From Acidobacteriota bacterium (GTDB lineage: Bacteria > Acidobacteriota > UBA4820 > DSQY01), in contig JBFMHB010000005.1 of NCBI GenBank assembly GCA_040752915.1, positions 1 to 64,000 on the forward strand: a stretch of DNA of 64,000 nt. Reading direction: 5' to 3'. A program made the translations under genes and the position numbers. Numbering within the stretch: position 1 is the first letter of the stretch; each line of letters begins with the position of its first letter. Under the pieces are notes generated by a model. The model had not been told where the DNA came from. It was given only the letters and a program-made list of their open reading frames with translations, and did no database searches. Positions 42,058 through 50,689 of this stretch are shown here, in pieces.

Positions 42058-43614
42058 CTAGGGGTTCGGGCCGGGGTCCCCGAGCGCGCGCGCCTTAAAG
42101 GCCTTCAGCGCGAGGGATCGGACGAGGCCCGCCGTGTCCATCGTGTCGAGGAGCCCGGGGAGCTTCGCGAGAAACTCGGCTTCCGTGGCGCAGGCATCGG
42201 CGAGCGCCTGAATGGGGTCCACGACCGGGGCCAGAATGGGCTCCCAGTCGTCGGGGGGCTCCAAGAGCGCGTCCAGCTCGTCCTGGTCCGGAGAGGGGGT
42301 CCCCTCCGGCCCCCCGGCCTGGTTCCGCGCCTTGGCCGGTGCGGCGTGTCGGTTCGCGGCGGCCGCCGGCGCGCCCAAGATCTCCGCGTCCCCCTTCTTC
42401 GGCGGATCCGGCAGGCCCAACTTGTCCCGCACGACGGAGGCCTCCACCCGCAGGCCCAGGGGCACGAGCTTGGCGAGGGCGTCGGCCAGGGCCCCGATGT
42501 CCTCGGGGTCCTTCACGAAGACCTGCGCGGAAGGGTAGCGCGCCTGGGGACCCCAGTTCAGATCCACGAAGGGCTTGACCAGGTAGCGGTTGATCGTGTT
42601 GCCGAGGGCCTTGGCGTCGGCCCTCTTGATGTCCTGCCGCACCTCCTCCTGGCTGGCCTCGTTGCCGAGCTTCCCGGGTGTGCCTTCGGTGGATGCCGTC
42701 TGCCCGAGCACGGCCTTGCTCGTCTGTTTGTCGAGCCACTCGGCGAGGGCCTGGAAGAGATCGCCGCTGGAGTTGCCCTTCATGGCGTCCTGGAACTCGA
42801 TCCTCATGCTGTCGGGCAGGATCGCGGCGGCGTCCATCCCCAGGTTGGCGACGGCCGTGCGCAGGACCTTCAGATCCTCCGCCGTGGCACTGGGGCCGTA
42901 GCGCCCGATCCGCAGGGGCATGCCGTATACCTCGGCGAAGGCGAGCCAGTCCGTGAGGTCGTAGCTCTTGCACATGTACGTCACGGCGGCCAGGCGGGCC
43001 AACCCCCCGCGCAGGGGGATCCCGGTCTTGAGCCGGGGGAAGTGGACGACGAACTTGAAGGGCGGCAGGGGGATGCCGTAGACCGTGTCCGTCTCGTCCA
43101 AGAGCCGGACCTGTCGGCCGCTCTCGCGGTCGAAGACGAAGAACCGCGGGTCCCGCCACTCGTAATCCCGGGGCCACCACTGTTTTCCGGACGTGTCCCA
43201 GAAAATCTCGCAGACCGAGTACCCTTTTCCGATCCCGTCCAGGAGGTCGTCCACCAGTTCCCCGAACTCGGGCCGGCGCGTCAGCTCGCGGACGGCGTCG
43301 GCGATCTCGGCGTCGCGGCCTTCGTCGCTCGCCGCCTCCACCATGACCGGGAGGCCCGAAACGGCCCGTTTCCGTGTGCCCAGGACCGATGCGTAGTGGG
43401 GCTCCCGCTCCTCCATCTCTTCGGCCAGCGTAAGGTATTCGTGGGCGTCGCCGTCAGCGGCCGCCCGCAGGATCCTCGCCAGGCGCTCCGGAGTGAGCCC
43501 CCCCCCGACGGGATTGTGCCACGGGGTGCGGACCCCCACGAGGGTGGGGGCGGCGATCTCCCGTTTCAGATCCTCCGTGCGGACCGGCTGTCCCCAGGCG
43601 TCGTAGAGCGTCAT
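42058..43614 (-). CDS. Portal protein (Mu gp29, DUF935)
   Basis: 518 residues, close to Mu gp29. DUF935-typical segments: LAEEMEEREPHYASVLGTRK, DDLLDGIGKGYSVCEIFW, WLAFAEVYGMPLRIGRYGP and TEGTPGKLGNEASQEEVRQD. Forms the dodecameric DNA channel at the capsid vertex. ATGA overlap with the terminase gene. Confidence 0.93.
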   Translation of the reverse strand: MTLYDAWGQPVRTEDLKREIAAPTLVGVRTPWHNPVGGGLTPERLARILRAAADGDAHEYLTLAEEMEEREPHYASVLGTRKRAVSGLPVMVEAASDEGRDAEIADAVRELTRRPEFGELVDDLLDGIGKGYSVCEIFWDTSGKQWWPRDYEWRDPRFFVFDRESGRQVRLLDETDTVYGIPLPPFKFVVHFPRLKTGIPLRGGLARLAAVTYMCKSYDLTDWLAFAEVYGMPLRIGRYGPSATAEDLKVLRTAVANLGMDAAAILPDSMRIEFQDAMKGNSSGDLFQALAEWLDKQTSKAVLGQTASTEGTPGKLGNEASQEEVRQDIKRADAKALGNTINRYLVKPFVDLNWGPQARYPSAQVFVKDPEDIGALADALAKLVPLGLRVEASVVRDKLGLPDPPKKGDAEILGAPAAAANRHAAPAKARNQAGGPEGTPSPDQDELDALLEPPDDWEPILAPVVDPIQALADACATEAEFLAKLPGLLDTMDTAGLVRSLALKAFKARALGDPGPNP

Positions 43615-45116
43615 CCGAACAGTCCTCCATGGGCCTTGAATCCGGCCGTCACGCGCACCGCGCGCTCCGCGCGGTCCCCATCCTCCCCGCGCCGCACCGT
43701 TACGGGCTCATACCCGAACAGCTCCGGGCCGTCTTGACGGGAGGCCCAGTACCCGAGAAGGAGGGCCATGCCCGCGTCGCCGTGCCTTTTGAGCCCACGT
43801 TCGTCGGCCTGCCGGGCGTCCGGCAGGCGGGGTACGCCGTTGACGACCTTGAACGCGCGCAAGTCCTTATGGACGTCGGCGTCACGGGGCACGATGATGG
43901 TGCCGTCCTCGAAGGCCGCCTTGAACGGCGCCGTGTTCTCGGCATACCAGGAGGGGGACAGCCACACCTCACGAATCCGCGCACCGTACCGGAGGGCGGC
44001 CACCTCGGCGATGTATTGCCCGTTCCCTCGGGCGTCCACCGCCCCCGCCACGAACTGGGGCAACCGGTCGGCCATGTAGAAGAGGGCCCGCTCCTGCTGG
44101 CGAAAAGGCATGTTGCGGAGCTCGACGAGGAACGGGAATCTGCGGGTCATGTCCTGCTGGATCTGCCAGGGGGCGAAGACCGACAGGTCCCCGGTCCTCC
44201 CAAAGTCCCACCCGAAGCCGCTCGTGCGCTTGGGGTCGAGTGCCGCCAGCAGGGGGGCGACGTCGCCCTGGAGCCAATCGTCCACGGCCGCCTGCCTCTC
44301 CGCTTCGGAGACCGCGAGGAAGTTTTCCGGGGCGGACCACCGCAACACCGGCAGGTCCTGCATCCGCGCTTCGATGAGGTGTCCGGGCAGCCATGAGCCC
44401 TCGCTGTGCCGAGGGACGCAGAACAGCTCTTCCTGGGCGTCGTCCCCGTAGAACTCGATCAGCTCGCGCCGCCACGCCTCCTCGGCATCCGGACTCCAGG
44501 GCCGCCCCTGGACGAGGCAGATGCGCTTGTAGAGCCCGGCCGCCAGGGCGTCGTCCAGGGTGACGCGGTGGATGCTGTACGGCTTCCTCTTCGCTCGGAC
44601 GTCCGTGACGAGGGCGTTGAAGGGGTTGTCCACCCCGTTGTGCGTGGACAGGACGTGCACCTGACCGCCCCACATCAACATGGCCAGCGCCGCCTTGAGG
44701 AGCGCCGAGAGATTGTCGTGGAACGCCGCCTCGTCGAGGACGATCCGGCCCTGCTTGCCGCGCAGGTTGGAGGGGCGGCTGGAGAGGGCGGTCACCCGGA
44801 AGCCCGAGGGGTAGTGGATGCGAAAGGCCTGAATGTCGCGGCCTTCGTCCTCGATGACGATCTCCTCCATCGCGGAGGCGGCGAGCTGGTAGTGGCGCGA
44901 CCAGTCCGCGCCGTCGCGGATGAATTCTTGGGCCATGTCCCGGTTGTAGCCCACGTACCAGGTGTCCATCCCCTTGGAGGAGGCGGCGAGGAGGGCGCAG
45001 TCCGCGGCCTCGCACCAGGAGAGCCCGATGCGGCGGCTCTTTTCGATCACCTTCACCGGCGATGGATCCTGGCACCACGCTCTTTGGTAGGGGAGAAGAG
45101 CAAACGGGACCGTCAT
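43611..45116 (-). CDS. Terminase large subunit (Mu gp28-like)
   Basis: 501 residues; DNA-packaging motor with ATPase and nuclease parts. Adenine/Walker A-like region VKVIEKSRRIGLSWCEA, Walker B GRIVLDEAAFHD, followed by HVLSTHNG coupling motif. The C-terminal RNase H-like nuclease begins with FGWDFGRTGDLSVFA and ends near RHGDAGMALLLGYWA. Order gp27-gp28-gp29-F is Mu-like but here on the minus strand. Confidence 0.92.
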   Translation of the reverse strand: MTVPFALLPYQRAWCQDPSPVKVIEKSRRIGLSWCEAADCALLAASSKGMDTWYVGYNRDMAQEFIRDGADWSRHYQLAASAMEEIVIEDEGRDIQAFRIHYPSGFRVTALSSRPSNLRGKQGRIVLDEAAFHDNLSALLKAALAMLMWGGQVHVLSTHNGVDNPFNALVTDVRAKRKPYSIHRVTLDDALAAGLYKRICLVQGRPWSPDAEEAWRRELIEFYGDDAQEELFCVPRHSEGSWLPGHLIEARMQDLPVLRWSAPENFLAVSEAERQAAVDDWLQGDVAPLLAALDPKRTSGFGWDFGRTGDLSVFAPWQIQQDMTRRFPFLVELRNMPFRQQERALFYMADRLPQFVAGAVDARGNGQYIAEVAALRYGARIREVWLSPSWYAENTAPFKAAFEDGTIIVPRDADVHKDLRAFKVVNGVPRLPDARQADERGLKRHGDAGMALLLGYWASRQDGPELFGYEPVTVRRGEDGDRAERAVRVTAGFKAHGGLFG

Positions 45117-45652
45117 GGGGCGATGCCGAGGATCTGCCGCCGGATGGCGGCGGCGGCGTCGTCCGACAGTCCGCCTTTCTTGACCGTGGCCACCACGTCC
45201 TCGGCCGCCTGGGCCGCGCGCGCCTTTACTTCGGAAGCGAACCGCTTCTGGCTGACGCTGGCGCGGCCGACATCGGCAATGGAGCGCGCGGCCGAGGATA
45301 GCAGCTTGACGCGTTCCGCGGGTTCGGCATCGCCAGCCTCCTGAAGGGCCAGCAGCGCTTCGAAGAGGTCCGTCTGCACGAGGCTAATGACGGCCGCCGA
45401 CCGGGCGTCTTCTTCGTCGGGCGCCGCTTCCGCAATGAGCTGGGCGGCCTGGGTGGACGCCTTGATGGCGGAGAGCTTCCGTTCCAGGGTCTGTCCGTAG
45501 CGGTGCAGGGAGCTCTTGGAAATCTCGTAGCCCTGCTCCGTCAGCCATTCGGCGAGGGCCGTGTAGCCCGCGAAGCCGCCCTGGACCAGGCGGGCTTCCA
45601 GGGCGCGACGCACCTCCTCCGGGAGCTGGGTCACGGCGGGCCGCTGGGGCAT
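45113..45652 (-). CDS. Terminase small subunit-like protein (Mu gp27, DUF3486)
   Basis: 179 residues from the ATG giving MPQRPAV; a longer frame adds 14 residues overlapping the upstream gene. DUF3486 hallmarks: LPEEVRRALEARLVQGGFAG, LTEQGYEISKSSLHRYGQTL, then a long helical region. Recognises phage DNA for packaging. Overlaps the large subunit by ATGA. Confidence 0.85.
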   Translation of the reverse strand: MPQRPAVTQLPEEVRRALEARLVQGGFAGYTALAEWLTEQGYEISKSSLHRYGQTLERKLSAIKASTQAAQLIAEAAPDEEDARSAAVISLVQTDLFEALLALQEAGDAEPAERVKLLSSAARSIADVGRASVSQKRFASEVKARAAQAAEDVVATVKKGGLSDDAAAAIRRQILGIAP

Positions 45653-45656
45653 GGCC

Positions 45657-45968
45657 TCACCAGTCCCTGGGCGGGCGCGCGATGCCGGATTCACATGCGA
45701 CGGCGTATTCCACCACGTCCACGCCGTCGCGGGTCAGCTCGGCGCGCCAAGTCGGGCCGAGTTTGCCGTGGATCCTCACCAGACCCCGGATCTCGAGGTA
45801 CGCAAGCTCCCTCCGGACCTGACTTGGGGTGGCGGGCAGGTCCACGTCCTGACAGATGCGAAGCAGGAGCGATTCCAGCACCGGCAGAGGGCGGCCCGCG
45901 TCCAGGGCGCGCAGGAGCCGCCACCGGATCTCCTCACGCTGTGCTTTCTCCAGATCGATCTCGGGCAT
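45657..45968 (-). CDS. Mu gp26-like protein (VpaChn25_0724 family)
   Basis: 103 residues. Winged-helix-like: REEIRWRLLRALDAGRPLPV, TPSQVRRELAYLEIRGLVRI, then the conserved end LTRDGVDVVEYAVACESGIA with RPPRDW. This protein sits between gp25 and gp27 in Mu-like phages. Function unknown. Confidence 0.8.
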   Translation of the reverse strand: MPEIDLEKAQREEIRWRLLRALDAGRPLPVLESLLLRICQDVDLPATPSQVRRELAYLEIRGLVRIHGKLGPTWRAELTRDGVDVVEYAVACESGIARPPRDW

Positions 45969-45978
45969 GGGTCCCCCT

Positions 45979-46320
45979 TCACTCCTTGCGCTTGAGGTGC
46001 GCGTCAAACTTTTCGTTGAGCCGGTCGAGCTTGGCATCGATAGAGGCGCTGAAGCGGATCCAGTCCTCCCGCCGCACGTACTCGTTCGGCAACTGCCCTT
46101 CCAGCCGGAGGATCTGCCGCTCCAGATTCGCGTGGGCCACCTCGTTGGCCGCGTGGTCTTTGCTGTTCTCCCGCAGGGCCTCGTCGACGCGGTGCACCTC
46201 CCGGAGCGAGAGCCACTTGATCGCGGCAAGAAAAAGGCCGGTCCACCCTGCGAGGATGCCGGCCATGACCTTGACGGCTGTCCAATCCACGTTGAGGACG
46301 TATCCCTGGGGGTCGGGCAA
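45979..46320 (-). CDS. Membrane/coiled-coil protein in Mu gp25 position
   Basis: 113 residues beginning with TTG, supported by AAAGGA 7 bases upstream. One transmembrane helix (MAGILAGWTGLFLAAIKWL) then a coiled coil (AHANLERQILRLEGQL, ASIDAKLDRLNEKFDAHL). Size and layout correspond to the DUF2730-type gp25 family. Confidence 0.7.
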   Translation of the reverse strand: MPDPQGYVLNVDWTAVKVMAGILAGWTGLFLAAIKWLSLREVHRVDEALRENSKDHAANEVAHANLERQILRLEGQLPNEYVRREDWIRFSASIDAKLDRLNEKFDAHLKRKE

Positions 46321-46333
46321 GACGGTGTCCTTT

Positions 46334-46927
46334 CTATCCGGCGAGGCTCTCCGGGAGTCCGTCCCGGAGACAGCAGCTTAGTTGCAGGGCGGGGTCCGTG
46401 GTATTGCGCGACAGGCGATAGGCCCAAGCCAGGCGGTCGGCACGAGTGGAGTGTCCCGCCGCGAGGAGCCGGTCGAAACATCGCCGCAAGTAGAGCAACA
46501 CCAGTTCCGAGCAGATGACCCCGAGAGGGAGCAGGTTCACCGGGTCCCGGCCTCTCAACCGTCGCCAGAAGAGAACGGGCAGGAAGGCGAGAATCTGGCC
46601 CCAGCCGTACGCGGCGTGGTTGTACCGGGTCCAAATGTAATGGAGGGCCTCCCTGCGGATCTCCTTGGGGACGTCGGGAGCAAAGACCACCAGGTCACCG
46701 GCATCGAACCGGGTGCGATACACCTCGATGGGGCGGACCTTGGTTTTCTCAAGCGCCTCGATGACCTGCGTTCGGGACAGCACGAGGAGCGAATGGCTTG
46801 GGGTCTGGAGCCCCATGAGATCCCTCCGGGCGGTCAGGTGGGCGATGCTGTCGGAGAGAAACCCCTCGCCCCGCAGAAACCCGATGTCCCCGGGCCGGAT
46901 GTCTTGCCAGCGCTCCACCCTCTGCAT
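46334..46927 (-). CDS. Permuted papain-fold (YiiX/NlpC-like) protein
   Basis: 197 residues from ATG 46927 (MQRVERWQDIRPGDIGFL); the frame extends 21 residues further upstream. Candidate His in TPSHSLLVLS comes first and candidate Cys in GVICSELVLLYL later, the circularly permuted order of YiiX/YebB-type NlpC/P60 enzymes. RYNHAAYGWGQILAFLPVLF is hydrophobic. It may act as a lytic or lipid-linked amidase in the lysis block. Confidence 0.65.
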   Translation of the reverse strand: MQRVERWQDIRPGDIGFLRGEGFLSDSIAHLTARRDLMGLQTPSHSLLVLSRTQVIEALEKTKVRPIEVYRTRFDAGDLVVFAPDVPKEIRREALHYIWTRYNHAAYGWGQILAFLPVLFWRRLRGRDPVNLLPLGVICSELVLLYLRRCFDRLLAAGHSTRADRLAWAYRLSRNTTDPALQLSCCLRDGLPESLAG

Positions 46928-47006
46928 GAGACGCCCCTGAATAAGGGGCCGCTGTTTTCGACGCGCGGGCACAGCGGCCGAAGCCCGCACCGGAAAGGAG
47001 AGCCGC

Positions 47007-47582
47007 CTAGAAGCGGTAGCCCAGGGCCAGGCGAGTTTCGACCACGTTGGCCTGGGGAACCAGGAACCGACTGACGTGACGGAAGGCTACCTGGCCGTTG
47101 AGAAACCAGCGGGCCGTCAAATCATAATCGAGCCCCACGGCGCCCATCACCCCGAGCCGCTCCGTATCCCCATGGAAATACCCGGTGGGACCAATCAGGG
47201 TGTAGACGCAGGCCTTTTCCCCCGGGTTAACGGTGTAGCGGTAGGCGAGATCCACCAGGGTGTACTCGTACGAAAAGGCCGGAGCGTCGAATGTGTCGAA
47301 GTTGTGGCGCCTGGCCCATTCGACGAGGGTCGCCCCGTCCCGCGCGATGGCCACAGTGACCCCGTGGCGGGGGGTGAGGTATACACTCCCAGCCAGGGAC
47401 ACTTGCCATTGCGTCGAGTCGAGGCTGTAGGCGTAGTTGCCGGAGCCCGTCCAGAGGTGGCCCGTGCCGATCTGGACCGAGAAAGCCGGAGCCTTCGCGG
47501 GCGTTTCCGCGGAGGCCGGGGCCGTCAGGGCGAGGCACAGAATCGAAAGGAGTACGGTGATCCACAGGAATGGCCGTCGCAT
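47007..47582 (-). CDS. Phage-encoded outer-membrane beta-barrel protein
   Basis: 191 residues. Start at ATG 47582 has AAGGAGG 8 bases upstream and opens a signal peptide (RPFLWITVLLSILCLALTAP, cleavage near ASA). The mature part shows alternating aromatic strands and ends in a terminal Phe (LALGYRF), the outer-membrane insertion signal. It resembles PagP/OmpW-like small barrels, but none firmly. The reading frame is open upstream into the holin-like gene without a stop. Probable role: lysogenic conversion of the cell surface or lysis. Confidence 0.65.
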   Translation of the reverse strand: MRRPFLWITVLLSILCLALTAPASAETPAKAPAFSVQIGTGHLWTGSGNYAYSLDSTQWQVSLAGSVYLTPRHGVTVAIARDGATLVEWARRHNFDTFDAPAFSYEYTLVDLAYRYTVNPGEKACVYTLIGPTGYFHGDTERLGVMGAVGLDYDLTARWFLNGQVAFRHVSRFLVPQANVVETRLALGYRF

Positions 47583-47819
47583 GCGTTTTCCTCCTTGCCT
47601 AGAAACGACACGAACCCCGCCCACGGAGCCGATGGGGCGGGCGGCGCGAATGCGGCCGTAGACGGCGAGCGCCGCCCCCCCCATCGTCAGCAGGTCGCTC
47701 GTCAGCCCGTCGAGATCCACACCGTCGACCTCGATACCGTGCATTCTCAGGACCTGGGCCAATAGGACGGCGACCACGCCCCAGAAGGTTCGGCTGGCCA
47801 GGAGGTCCTTCGGGCTCAT
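47583..47819 (-). CDS. Holin-like small membrane protein, frame continuous with the barrel gene
   Basis: Begins at ATG 47819 (ATGA overlap with the endolysin stop) as MSPKDLLASRTFWGVVAVLL and has two hydrophobic segments (FWGVVAVLLAQVL; LLTMGGAALAVYGRIRA), like the small phage proteins next to endolysins. There is no stop before the barrel gene's Shine-Dalgarno, so as read it would be a 270-residue fusion. A TAG in another frame lies exactly before that Shine-Dalgarno, which hints at a frameshift in the sequence or a recoding event. The end given here is therefore the limit of the holin-like part. Confidence 0.5.
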
Positions 47820-48280
47820 CGGGGGTTCTCGCGCATCTGAAAGTGGGCCGGGTCCCCGAAACGTTTTCCGGCGGCCAACCCCAGGGCCTCGGCGAGCCGA
47901 GCGATCTCCTCCCAATCGGGAATCTGGTCCTCGTCGGAGTCGGCCTTCGGATCCCACACGAGGCCCTCCTTGTTGCGCAGGGCCAAGTCGTACGCGCGCC
48001 CGAGGCCGTCCGGGCCAGGGAAATGGCGGGAGCGCTGCGACCAGGTGACGGGGAAGGAGTTCTGCCGCTGTGTGACAGGGGGTAATCCCGCGTCCGCGCG
48101 GAGCCGGTTAACCTCGCTCAAAGGACGGCGCCCTTGGGCATACAGGGCGGCCTGTTCTGTGGGGGTTCGCAGGGTCCAGGTGACAAACACGTCAAAGCCC
48201 TCCCGGCGGCACGCCTCCATGTGCTCCTGGCACAGGGTCCGCAGGGTGGGGGTCAGGGCATTCACGTCCCGGCAGGGCAT
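47816..48280 (-). CDS. Endolysin: M15-type L-Ala-D-Glu/D-Ala-D-Ala peptidase
   Basis: 154 residues, AAGGGAGG before the ATG. Zinc ligands are readable: SRHFPGPDGLGRAYDLAL gives His and Asp, GDPAHFQM the second His; VTWTLRTPTEQAALYAQGRR is the typical Arg/Gln stretch. Cleaves peptidoglycan cross-links during lysis. First gene of the minus-strand late operon, next to the divergent promoter region. Confidence 0.88.
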   Translation of the reverse strand: MPCRDVNALTPTLRTLCQEHMEACRREGFDVFVTWTLRTPTEQAALYAQGRRPLSEVNRLRADAGLPPVTQRQNSFPVTWSQRSRHFPGPDGLGRAYDLALRNKEGLVWDPKADSDEDQIPDWEEIARLAEALGLAAGKRFGDPAHFQMRENPR

Positions 48281-48320
48281 GGGGCCTCCCTTCTCCTAAA
48301 CATGAGCGCCCGCCCTTCCT

Positions 48321-48351
48321 CTGTCTATGCTGAAGACTTCAGCATAGACAG
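48321..48351. promoter_or_regulatory. 31-bp near-perfect palindrome between divergent late operons
   Basis: CTGTCTATGCTGAAG (48321-48335), a central A, then CTTCAGCATAGACAG (48337-48351): 15-bp arms without mismatch. It is midway in the 99-bp gap between the endolysin (minus) and protease (plus) genes. Symmetry suggests a dimeric activator binding site serving both directions, with the Mor-like protein as the obvious candidate. Confidence 0.75.
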
Positions 48352-48379
48352 GGCTCCCTCGCCGCCCTACTGTCTCAGT

Positions 48380-49369
48380 ATGCGAGCGACGGCGTGCGCC
48401 TGGAACGTCGAAATCCACATGGACGGAAGCTCCGTTCCCGCCTGGATCGAGTTGATCCCGGCCGGCACGGTCGTGGGGCGGGACGGGAGGGCGTGGACAA
48501 ACAGCGCCCCGGACGACATCGTGCGGGCCGCGCAGGACTCCGGAAAAGACATCGTGGTGGACTGGGAACACGCCACGGACCAGCGCGCCACGGCCGGGCT
48601 GGAGGCGCCTGCGGCAGGGTGGGTAAAAGAGATCCAGGCCCGCCAGGGGGCCATCTGGGGGCGTGTCGAGTGGACACCTCGTGCCGCCGACCAGATCGCG
48701 CGCAAGGAGTACCGCTACATCTCCCCTACCTTTTGGTATGACAAACTCACGGGGGCAATCCTGTCGCTCTCGTCCGTGGCGTTGACAAATTGTCCCAATT
48801 TGCGCCTGCCTGCACTGAACCGCCAGCAGGCGCCCGCAAAGCACGTTCACACGGAGGTCCCCATGAAGAGACTGTTGGAGGCCTTGGGCCTGAAGCCCGA
48901 GGTGACGGAGGACGACGCCGTCCAGGCGGTGCGGACCCTGCAAGGGGACCTCGTCGCCGCGAAGGCGGCCAACCGGGAACAGGCGCCGAGCCTCGACAAG
49001 TACGTCCCCCGGGCGGACTACGAGGCCATGCAGGCGCGGGCCGCGAACGCCGAACGGACACTCTCCGAAAGGGAGAAGGCCCAGGCGGAAGCGGCCATCG
49101 AGGCGGCTGTGGCCGACGCCGTTAAGGCGGGGAAAATCACCCCCGCCACGGTGGAGTACCACAAGGCGCAGTGCCGCACCGAGGGGGGGCTGGATCGGTT
49201 CAATGCCTTCGTGGCGGCCGCCCCGGCGCTCACAGCCGAAAGCGGTCTCGACGGCAAGCGCCCGCCCGCCGCCGGCACGGTGAAGGCGCTCAATGCCGAG
49301 CAGAAGCAGGTCTGCGCGGCCCTGGGCCTGTCCGAAGAGCAGTACCTGCAGTCCGTGGAGGTGAACTGA
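48380..49369 (+). CDS. Mu I-like phage protease/scaffold
   Basis: 329 residues from ATG 48380; an earlier ATG (48302) would place the palindrome inside the gene and is not preferred. The protease part reads WIELIPAGTVVGRDGRAWTN, DIVVDWEHATDQ, AAGWVKEIQARQGAIWGRVE, WTPRAADQIARKEYRYISPT and LSSVALTNCPNL, all Mu I-like. The C-terminal half (about residues 155-329) is helical, charged scaffold. Cleaves scaffold during capsid maturation. First gene of the plus-strand late operon. Confidence 0.9.
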   Translation: MRATACAWNVEIHMDGSSVPAWIELIPAGTVVGRDGRAWTNSAPDDIVRAAQDSGKDIVVDWEHATDQRATAGLEAPAAGWVKEIQARQGAIWGRVEWTPRAADQIARKEYRYISPTFWYDKLTGAILSLSSVALTNCPNLRLPALNRQQAPAKHVHTEVPMKRLLEALGLKPEVTEDDAVQAVRTLQGDLVAAKAANREQAPSLDKYVPRADYEAMQARAANAERTLSEREKAQAEAAIEAAVADAVKAGKITPATVEYHKAQCRTEGGLDRFNAFVAAAPALTAESGLDGKRPPAAGTVKALNAEQKQVCAALGLSEEQYLQSVEVN

Positions 49370-49370
49370 C

Positions 49371-49775
49371 ATGGCCCTCTCCGCCGATCGACTGACCCCG
49401 GAACGCGACGGAAAGACCTTCGTGTTCCCCGTGGCTGCCGCCGTGAAGATCTACGCCGGCGCCCTCGTCGCCCTCTCCGCCACGGGCTTCGCTACCCCCG
49501 GCGCCACCGCCGCGACCCTCAAGGGGCTCGGCCGGGCCGAGGAGCAGGCCGACAACGCATCCGGTGCCGCGGGGGACGTTCTCGTGAGGGTCGCCCGGGG
49601 CCTGTTCCGCTTCGCGAACAGCGCCGGCGCGGACGAAATTACCCTCGCCGACGTGGGTGCCACCTGCTACATCGTGGACGACCAGACGGTCGCCAAGACC
49701 AACGGCACGGGCACCCGGTCCATGGCGGGCACCGTCAGGGACGTGGACGCGTCCGGCGTCTGGGTCGAGTTCTAG
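49371..49775 (+). CDS. Capsid decoration-type protein (Mu gp33 position)
   Basis: 134 residues. LTPERDGKTFVFPVAAAVKI at the start and SMAGTVRDVDASGVWVEF at the end with CYIVDDQTVAKT between are typical of the small structural protein between protease and major capsid in Mu-like phages. Beta-rich; likely a capsid cement protein. Confidence 0.75.
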   Translation: MALSADRLTPERDGKTFVFPVAAAVKIYAGALVALSATGFATPGATAATLKGLGRAEEQADNASGAAGDVLVRVARGLFRFANSAGADEITLADVGATCYIVDDQTVAKTNGTGTRSMAGTVRDVDASGVWVEF

Positions 49776-49784
49776 GAGGCCGCC

Positions 49785-50678
49785 GTGATCATCAACCGAA
49801 CGAACCTGTCCGCCCTTTTCACCGGCTTCAAAGTCGTTTTCACGGAGGCATTCCAGGCCGCTCAGAGCCAGTTCGACCGGGTCGCCATGACCGTGCCATC
49901 GAGCACGTCCAAGGAGACCTACGCATGGCTGGGCACCGTCACCCGCTTCCGAGAATGGCTCGGCGACCGGGTCATCCAGAACCTGGCCACCCACGACTTC
50001 ACGATCAAGAACCGCTCCTTCGAAAACACGGTGGGCGTGGACCGGGACGACATCGAGGACGACGCCATCGGGATCTACCGCCCCATCCTGGCCCAGCTCG
50101 GCCAGGACGCGAAGACACACCCCGACGAACTCGTGTTCGCCCTGCTCGCCGCGGGGTTCGACAGCGCCTGCTACGACGGGCAGTACTTTTTCGACGCGGA
50201 CCACCCCGTCCTCGACGAACACGGCGCCATCCAGAGCGCGTCGAACGTCCAGGCCGGGGCGGCCACGCCCTGGTTCCTGCTCGACACGACGAAGGCCATC
50301 AAGCCCTTCATCTTCCAGAAGCGGAAGGACTACAAGTTCGTGGCCATGGACCAGGAGACCGACGAGGCGGTCTTCTCCCGCAAGCAGTTCCGCTACGGGG
50401 TGGATGCCCGGTGCAATGTTGGCTACGGCCTGTGGCAGCTCGCCTTCGGCAGCAAAGCCACGCTGGACGAAACCAACTTCAGCGCCGCCCGCGCAGCCAT
50501 GATGTCGCTCAAGGGCGACAACGGCAAACCGCTGGCCGTCCGGCCCAACCTCCTCGTGGTGCCGCCGTCGCTGGAGACCGCGGCCAAGAAGCTCGTGATG
50601 GCGGAGAATACGGCCAACGGCGCCACGAACATCCTAAAGGGCGCCGCCGACGTGCTCGTCTGCCCTTGGCTCGCGTGA
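49785..50678 (+). CDS. Major capsid protein (Mu T-like)
   Basis: 297 residues, near Mu T in length. IINRTNLSALFTGFKVVFTE, TVTRFREWLGDRVIQNLATH and VDRDDIEDDAIGIYRPILAQ followed by LLAAGFDSACYDGQYFFDAD are gpT hallmarks. Builds the icosahedral shell. AGGAGG precedes GTG/ATG region of the start. Confidence 0.94.
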   Translation: MIINRTNLSALFTGFKVVFTEAFQAAQSQFDRVAMTVPSSTSKETYAWLGTVTRFREWLGDRVIQNLATHDFTIKNRSFENTVGVDRDDIEDDAIGIYRPILAQLGQDAKTHPDELVFALLAAGFDSACYDGQYFFDADHPVLDEHGAIQSASNVQAGAATPWFLLDTTKAIKPFIFQKRKDYKFVAMDQETDEAVFSRKQFRYGVDARCNVGYGLWQLAFGSKATLDETNFSAARAAMMSLKGDNGKPLAVRPNLLVVPPSLETAAKKLVMAENTANGATNILKGAADVLVCPWLA

Positions 50679-50689
50679 GGATCTGAACC

